Origin: Trichomonas vaginalis G3
Taxonomy: Eukaryota > Parabasalia > Trichomonadida > Trichomonadidae
Assembly: GCF_026262505.1 (NCBI RefSeq)
Contig: NC_067208.1
Location: forward strand, 7,945,962 to 8,009,961
Direction: 5' to 3'
DNA: 64,000 bases
Made by a program: the position numbers and the translations under genes. This document shows, piece after piece, positions 58,547 through 64,000 of the stretch (positions are counted from its first letter, which is position 1; each line of letters begins with the position of its first letter). The notes under the pieces are model-generated. The model did no database searches. It worked only from the letters and a program-made list of their open reading frames with translations, and had not been told where the DNA came from.

Positions 58547-59485
58547 ATGGTAGAAAGCAATCAAACACATAATCATAACCACAACCATACCCACAATAAC
58601 ATTGCCGAAGATACAGAGGAAGGAACATTTGCTAGAAACTACACTCAGTATGGCCTATTGGTTGTTGTTATGCTTTGCATTATTTGGTTATGGTATTATT
58701 TATCAATAGGAATTATGTTATTTGCAGTTCTTGCTTTCTATTTCCTAGTAGAATTCAATTTTCATCAAGTTATGCAATCTCTCACTCTCAAAACTAACGT
58801 TTCAATTCCACGACCATTATACATTTTATTCAGTATAATTGCATTCGGAATTTCTACATTAATGTTTTTCATATATAAAGATACAATACCATTTTTGCGT
58901 TCAAAAGCAGAAGATACAGCATTTTTCACTGCGTATTACAAATCTATCATATTAACTCTATTCTATTCAAATATTTTTCTAGGAATTAAGCTATTACAAC
59001 TATCACTAAACATGATGAACCTAGTTGCTTTTAAATGCGGCTTCTACGGAATTATTTATCGATTTATTTTCATCGTTCGAACAGTTGCAGTTACAAAAAA
59101 CTGGATAGTTTACTTTACAGAAAGTGTTAATATGACAATGACCGATGTAATTCTTTCAAAACATTTATCAATTGCTTCATTATACGTTGCAATCAAATCT
59201 GTTTTTATTGCTGGTCTCATATGGGACTTCCATTCTTGTTGGAAGCAATATAAGCATGTGATGAAGCATGCAATTTCAGAATCTTCTGGAATTTGTTCTT
59301 TTTGTCAGACTGCTCCTGCTACAATTTCTCTTCTTTGCTCACATAAAGTCTGTCAGACTTGTTACAAGTCACAGATTTATAAAGCTCCGTATTGTAAAAC
59401 TTGCCAAACTGAAATTGTTCCAACTCTTCAGTTTGCATTCACAGATGGATATTCCTCCATATCATCTATATTTTGTTGTCTTTAA
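58547..59485 (+). CDS. RNFT-like multi-pass membrane RING-finger protein, 312 residues
   Basis: The start is the ATG at 58547 (MVESNQTHNHNHNH); the nine codons before it start only at TTG. After the His/Asn-rich N-terminus come about six membrane spans (YGLLVVVMLCIIWLWYYLS, IMLFAVLAFYFLVEF, ILFSIIAFGISTLMFFIY, SIILTLFYSNIFLGI, LYVAIKSVFIAGLIW). A C-terminal RING follows: CSFC-(x10)-CSHKVCQTCY-(x8)-CKTC. Layout matches RNFT1/2-type ER ubiquitin ligases, which take part in ER-associated degradation. The function in this organism is inferred from layout only. Confidence 0.75.
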   Translation: MVESNQTHNHNHNHTHNNIAEDTEEGTFARNYTQYGLLVVVMLCIIWLWYYLSIGIMLFAVLAFYFLVEFNFHQVMQSLTLKTNVSIPRPLYILFSIIAFGISTLMFFIYKDTIPFLRSKAEDTAFFTAYYKSIILTLFYSNIFLGIKLLQLSLNMMNLVAFKCGFYGIIYRFIFIVRTVAVTKNWIVYFTESVNMTMTDVILSKHLSIASLYVAIKSVFIAGLIWDFHSCWKQYKHVMKHAISESSGICSFCQTAPATISLLCSHKVCQTCYKSQIYKAPYCKTCQTEIVPTLQFAFTDGYSSISSIFCCL

Positions 59486-59972
59486 TTTTTTATTTGTTTG
59501 TTTTATTTTAAAAATATTATTTCGAAATTTGCAAAACTCCATTTTTTCAATCAAAACCGGTTATATTTGAAGATTTCCCTTCTAAATTATTAATTTTCTT
59601 CATATTACATCCTTGATTTCAGTAAAATCTTTAATAATCACTTTCTATTTAGCTGAAACAGACAGATAACTTTATAAACTATAATAACCGTATAGAGTTA
59701 GACAAATTCAGATATGAATTTGCTTTAATTTTAAGTAATTTATCAAACAATTCTCTTATATAAGGAAAACAAATCTGATTTAAAGCAGAATAAGTAATTT
59801 ATCTTGAAAAAATTTTACATTAATCTCGTTACAATTTGTATTAAGATTAAAACCCAAACTTTGAATTTATATTTCTGCTTATCATTCTTTTAATCTCATA
59901 ATACTAATGGTTACTTTCAACATACATCTTATGAATAAGAATTACTAATATTTATAAAGAAAATAACAAAAA
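59486..59972. other. Intergenic DNA between convergent genes
   Basis: No repeat or RNA recognised; shared 3' region of the RING and glycosyltransferase-like genes. Confidence 0.4.
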
Positions 59973-60959
59973 TTAGAAATATAATTTTGAAGTTGGATCA
60001 ATTGTACTTTCTGGAACAGCATTCCATACATGGAACTTATAAGCTAATGTATATTTTAATGCTATAAGTAAACTAGTGATTCCATTAGTTTTTCCGAAGT
60101 ATCCGGTCAAATTATAAGTTTCAATACGAAAACCAAGCATGTGACAAGAGAGCATCAGCTCGTAAACAAAATCTTCATCATATTCAGATCTCATGCCTGA
60201 GATAATATGTGTAATTGTCTTTCTAGTTATAGCTGCAATGCCAATGAATGGATTTCCAACGTTTCTGTGTAGTAATTGTTGGAGTATTTGCGAAAGTTTT
60301 GTCTTTGAGAAGTTATTATCGCCTGCAACCATAATTGAATTTTGATCTTGGCGTAAAACTTCAGAATACTTAGTATAGAGTTCGCAAATGCTTGAATCTT
60401 GAATGTTTGATGTAACAGGGATGTAAATAACTGTTTCTCCTTCAGCAAGAATGCTTCCGAAGATGAAAGGAGCTCCTTTAGCAATAGAGATCGGATTTCT
60501 CTGGAGAACTTTAATTTTGTATGAGGGACAAACGTGGTTCTTGATGATTTTAATGTAATGCTCGCTTAGACTGTTGATAATAAAAATAACTTCGACTGAA
60601 TTGTTTGGATTCATCTGAGTAAGACGATCAATAGCTTTTTCGATAGAATATATTGTTGGTTCTATATCTAAATAATCTCCATCTATTGAAACAAGAAAAG
60701 TTGTGCTGTAATTTGATGGCATTTGAAGATTTATGACTAAATTTTGTAATGTTTGTTCATTTTCTAAATCATAAAATAAGAAGATCGGTTGTTTATTAAA
60801 AGGAAACAAAAAAATTGTATCAAGAATCGGTTTCTTGTTGGAAATCATGTTAACAACTGCTACAATAAAAGCTATCATGAGCAAAACTATCATGAATACT
60901 TGTAGTTTATACGAAATATCAACATATGGAATATATTTATGAAGAGTAAAGATATTCAT
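59973..60959 (-). CDS. ALG5-like family 2 glycosyltransferase, possibly degenerate, 328 residues
   Basis: The start is moved to the ATG at 60959; the frame otherwise opens at GTG. One N-terminal membrane span (LQVFMIVLLMIAFIVAVVNMI) is followed by a GT-A-like domain, as in dolichyl-phosphate beta-glucosyltransferase (ALG5). SVEVIFIINSLSEHYIKII, KIKVLQRNPISIAKGAPFIF and EDFVYELMLSCHMLGFRIET correspond to the ALG5 strands and the 'D.E....A...G..I.E' helix. Where ALG5 has its Asp-x-Asp nucleotide-sugar motif, this protein reads VIYIPVTSNIQDSS, so metal-dependent catalysis is doubtful. It faces the ER cytoplasmic side if the family topology holds. Confidence 0.5.
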   Translation of the reverse strand: MNIFTLHKYIPYVDISYKLQVFMIVLLMIAFIVAVVNMISNKKPILDTIFLFPFNKQPIFLFYDLENEQTLQNLVINLQMPSNYSTTFLVSIDGDYLDIEPTIYSIEKAIDRLTQMNPNNSVEVIFIINSLSEHYIKIIKNHVCPSYKIKVLQRNPISIAKGAPFIFGSILAEGETVIYIPVTSNIQDSSICELYTKYSEVLRQDQNSIMVAGDNNFSKTKLSQILQQLLHRNVGNPFIGIAAITRKTITHIISGMRSEYDEDFVYELMLSCHMLGFRIETYNLTGYFGKTNGITSLLIALKYTLAYKFHVWNAVPESTIDPTSKLYF

Positions 60960-61312
60960 TGTCACTTTTTAATAAGGAAATCAGTAGTAACGATTCTGGT
61001 ACACATTGAAATGGATATTACATTTTTATTGGTAGATTTTCTTTCCTTTCTATAATTATAACAACAATATATTACAAATTTAAAAAATTATGCACACAGC
61101 ATAGTAGAAGTAAAAAGTATAGTTTATATAATCCATGAAGATTATTTAGAATAATTCCTGACGTTGATTTGTATATTCACATTCTATGATATTAATAGCT
61201 AAATGTTTTCATTATTGAAGATGTCTGGTTCTTAAAATTATTATTCCCATCTTGAAGTTTATTACGAGAGATGGGAAAGTGTATATAATTATCTGTTTCA
61301 GTTTCATACATA
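60960..61312. other. Intergenic DNA, nothing recognised
   Basis: A/T-rich spacer with no supported feature. Confidence 0.4.
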
Positions 61313-62368
61313 TTACTTTCGGTGCCTCTTAAAAGAGTACACAAATTGTGCTGGGAAATCAGTCATACCATATGAGCGATATGTAATAGGATATTGAGCA
61401 TTACAAAGATATGATGAATAATGTGAAAGGTGATGAGTAAAATTGGTTTTGTAATTCTCAATGAAGAAAACATCATCTACTGTTTCTATATTATCAATGA
61501 ATGAATAACTAACTGTAATTCGATCTTGATTTTTATCTTGTTGCAAATAAAAATATATATTTGCAGTGTTTTCATAGAATGAACAATTCTCAATAGAAAC
61601 GGCTGCTGCTGCGTATAATATATTCCTTTCTGAATAATGAATAATAATGTTCTTTAAAACATTACAATATTTATAAATATGGTAGCCATTATTTAGACCA
61701 ATTGTTACACCATTTGATGTATTGTTATAAAATGTTGAATATGTCGTTTTACTGATATCTGTTGGGTTTTCCTGGTATATTCCTGAATTTTCATTTGAAA
61801 CACAGAAACTAGTATTTGTTGATTTGACTTCAATTTTTCCATATCGAAGTCGATTTGTAATAGAATTTTCAATCTCTCCGCATTCATAGAATGTACTTTC
61901 ATAAATATAATTTAAATTTTTTGTATTAGAATTTAGTGATACAAATGAATGATGCCCACTACGTTTTGCAATTGATTTATGGCTGCATATTTTATTTTGA
62001 ACAATGGAACTATCGCATTAAAATTGAATAGCTGCACCATCATCATTAACTATACAATTCGAAAACAAGCAGTCTGAAATAAGAAACTTAATTCCATGAT
62101 CACGAATTGATATTGGACAATTAGCCGTATAATTAATGAATTTGATCTTAAATACGAAAAAATCTTTGTTTGTGATATCCACTTTAACATTCGTGCCTGA
62201 TAAGTATTCAGATTTTGGCGATTCTACATAAAATTGTTTCCAAACTTCTTTTGAAGGAGAACAAATATGAAAATGCCATTGATGTGATGCCAATTTGATA
62301 TTAATTTCTGATACAAACAAGTTAAATGAGGTGAGCGAAAAACATTGCCAAATATAAAATATTGACAT
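61313..62368 (-). pseudogene. Cys/Asn-rich beta-helix family, copy 7; one nonsense codon
   Basis: The ATG at 62368 starts a hydrophobic N-terminus (MSIFYIWQCFSLTSFNLFVS) that could be a signal peptide, then the entry SPSKEVWKQFYVESPK. The whole family frame is open to 61313 except for one TAA at 62018-62020, in GAAIQF-stop-CDSSIVQNKIC, where other copies have Asn or Ile. Later motifs are kept: KIEVKSTNTSFCVSNENSG, ENCSFYENTANIYF, LSHYSSYLCNAQYPITYR. It ends FVYSFKRHRK. It is a recent pseudogene, or read-through occurs at that codon. Confidence 0.7.
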
Positions 62369-62794
62369 AAAATTAGTATATTTCTCAGTTAATAATAGAC
62401 ATTTTGAAATTATTTATTCTAATTTCGTTAAAAAAATTACATATTAAATTTGAAATAATAAAAAAAATAAATATATCAATATTTTAATATCAAAAATATA
62501 AATGAGTTGAACTTTGAATTTAATATTCGGCATAAAATACTGATTATATGGATGGCAAAAATAATTCATAGAGTTATTTCAAAAAGTCAAATAATAACAA
62601 TCATAATTATTAATGACCTATAGATTTTAAATAGTGCCTTTTCCAACTGAATTTTAATGAAAAGTAATAGATATTCTTGTACACATTTATATAGTGATGA
62701 CATGTTAATATAAAGTGAAATGTGATGTTTCAAGTTTAACATATGTTTGGATTTAATTTTCTTTCTTTTCTAGTGCCTTCTTCTGAATATTCTT
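62369..62794. other. Intergenic DNA between family copies 7 and 8
   Basis: Very A/T-rich with long A/T runs near 62440-62480. No gene recognised. Confidence 0.4.
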
Positions 62795-63421
62795 CTATAT
62801 ATAATTAATGATTCTGTGGAGGATATTTCTGAAAAAAGTAATTGGGAATTCAGCTTCACAAACAAATGATGAAAAATGAGAAAGATTTGTAATAGATGGG
62901 GCCTTGTCATCAATATATTTTGTTATTACTGATCCGGAAGATTTGAATCTATCACAAAAAGAATTTTTCACATTAATCTCACCTGTTACAACTTGGCAAA
63001 AAATTACAGCTGTATCTGAATTACCTGAAAACGAACAATCTTCAATACGAACGAATGAATACACACAATAGAATATACCGTATCTTAAACTAGGATCTAT
63101 ATTATTATTAATTACGTAACAAAATTTAAAACTTGAATCACTATTTTGATATTCTATAATATTATTTATCGAGGTTGTGTTACAAAAAGATGAGTAATTT
63201 AAATTACATTCACCTACTGAATACATTATTAGAATTCCTGGGGCAAAATCTGCTTCACAGAAACTTGTGTTTATTGACTTGACTTGAATATTTCCATTGA
63301 TCAAATAATTTATAGCTTTATTTTCAACATTATCGATACTGCCACATTCATAATAGGGATGCGTTAAACACGCCATTTGACCGGGCGTACATTTTTTTTG
63401 TTCGCCCAAAAATTTCGCCAT
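62795..63421 (-). pseudogene. Cys/Asn-rich beta-helix family, copy 8; 5' half replaced by foreign sequence
   Basis: From HPYYECGSIDNVENKAINYL onward the frame is family-like (GNIQVKSINTSFCEADFAPG, EDCSFSGNSDTAVIF, LSHFSSFVCEAEFPITFF). The first ~20 codons (MAKFLGEQKKCTPGQMACLT) come from the CGCC-rich block at about 63360-63750 and have no counterpart in other copies. The usual first ~130 residues are missing. It is either a truncated relic or a chimera with a borrowed start. Confidence 0.6.
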
Positions 63422-63750
63422 TTGAGAAATTCAAAAATTAAAAATAAAATTTTAATCTTGATTTTTTTATTTTCGTGATTTTTTTGAAACTTACATAAGC
63501 GATGAAATACTTTTTTTAAGTAATCGTTTATTATATATAAATATATCTTAATAAATTTAATTCCTTAAGGTAGAGCGTGTTCAAATTTAAAATCTCATAC
63601 AATATTTTCTTAATGGCGTATTTTTCTGAGGTCGCCCAAATAAAGGCGAATTCAAAATTGAGAACTCCAAGGCGTATGGCGAGTATTCAAAAAGTACGCC
63701 ACTTACAAAATATTGAATGTGGATTATCAATTTTTGGCGTGTTCAATTTC
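63360..63750. repeat. CGCC-rich insert or small element next to copy 8
   Basis: The block has repeated CGCC/GGCG words unlike the surrounding A/T-rich DNA (CACGCCATTTGACCGGGCG, GTTCGCCC, TTTCGCC, GGTCGCCCAAATAAAGGCG, AAGGCGTATGGCGAG, ACGCCACTT). AAACACGCCA at its left edge and TGGCGTGTT at its right edge (63735-63743) could be terminal inverted repeats of about 9 bp. No protein is recognised. Confidence 0.35.
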
Positions 63751-63852
63751 AAATTTTGATATTTATGTTTATTTTATTCAGTATAATGCTAAGAATTAAA
63801 ATATAAAATTCATAGAATTTTTTTCTTTGAAAATATTTTACATTTTTATTAG

Positions 63853-64000
63853 ACCACTCCTAGACTAGTCATCAGGTTATCCTCAGATCATCCTCAGACT
63901 ACTCCTTATCAGATTACTCATCATCCTCAGACTACTCCTTAGACCCCTCCTCATCAGACTACTCCTCAGATCTTCCTCATAAGACTCCTCCTCAGATCTT
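63853..64000 (+). repeat. CCTCAGAnnACTCC minisatellite, continues past the window
   Basis: Short irregular units such as CCTCAGACTACTCCT and CCTCAGATCATCCT repeat at least nine times up to the window edge. The array may be non-coding or the start of a Pro/Thr/Ser-rich coding stretch (one frame reads PQTTPYQITHHPQTTP before a stop). Confidence 0.75.

Noticed and set aside
1-64000. tRNA, rRNA or spliceosomal RNA genes and classical trichomonad introns
   Set aside because: I looked for cloverleaf B-box-like strings and for GTATGT...ACTAACACACAG intron signals and saw none I could support.

Overview
The window is AT-rich eukaryotic DNA, and its gene families point to a trichomonad parabasalid (Trichomonas or Tritrichomonas type; the sequence alone does not let me choose). 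The evidence is a Polinton/Maverick element, a Tvmar-like mariner, a BspA-like leucine-rich-repeat surface protein, a multi-membrane protein of the kind trichomonads couple to cyclases, long genes without visible introns, and TCA(C/T)-type initiator motifs just upstream of several ATGs. No tRNA, rRNA or CRISPR array was recognised.

Layout. 1 to about 11.7 kb is the right part of a Polinton/Maverick fossil that begins outside the window: a tail-fibre-like gene, a cassette between inverted repeats (KilA-N and GIY-YIG-like genes), then leftward genes including integrase and protein-primed DNA polymerase B. 12-21.4 kb is host DNA: a type I membrane protein, a 1.04-kb TTAA-flanked element, a strong hairpin, a small conserved Cys/His protein, a coiled-coil protein and a karyopherin. 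21.5-28.1 kb holds three direct copies of a Cys/Asn-rich, probably beta-helical protein family, all damaged or lacking a start. 28.2-29.45 kb is a mariner with a frameshifted transposase. 29.5-36.7 kb holds a CAMK-like kinase, a possible SAPS-like phosphatase regulator and an importin-5-like karyopherin. 37.7-38.7 kb is a second short inverted-repeat element. 38.8-43.4 kb has a BspA-like surface protein and two cupin paralogues. 44.2-63.4 kb has five more copies of the Cys/Asn-rich family, a membrane protein gene interrupted by a mariner end fragment, a giant surface protein split by a frameshift, an RNFT-like membrane RING protein and an ALG5-like glycosyltransferase. The window ends in a minisatellite.

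How it fits together: the two karyopherins, kinase, phosphatase-regulator candidate, RING protein and ALG5-like protein are ordinary housekeeping or signalling genes. Between them lie fast-evolving surface or secreted families (BspA-like, the beta-helical family, the giant membrane protein) and mobile DNA. The most distinctive content is the eight-copy beta-helical family, with conserved 5' hairpins, mosaic identity blocks and missing starts, and two cases where mutation has remade the C-terminus of a host gene: a frameshifted cupin and a mariner-interrupted membrane protein. Many open frames here begin only at TTG or GTG; for a eukaryote I moved starts to the first supportable ATG.
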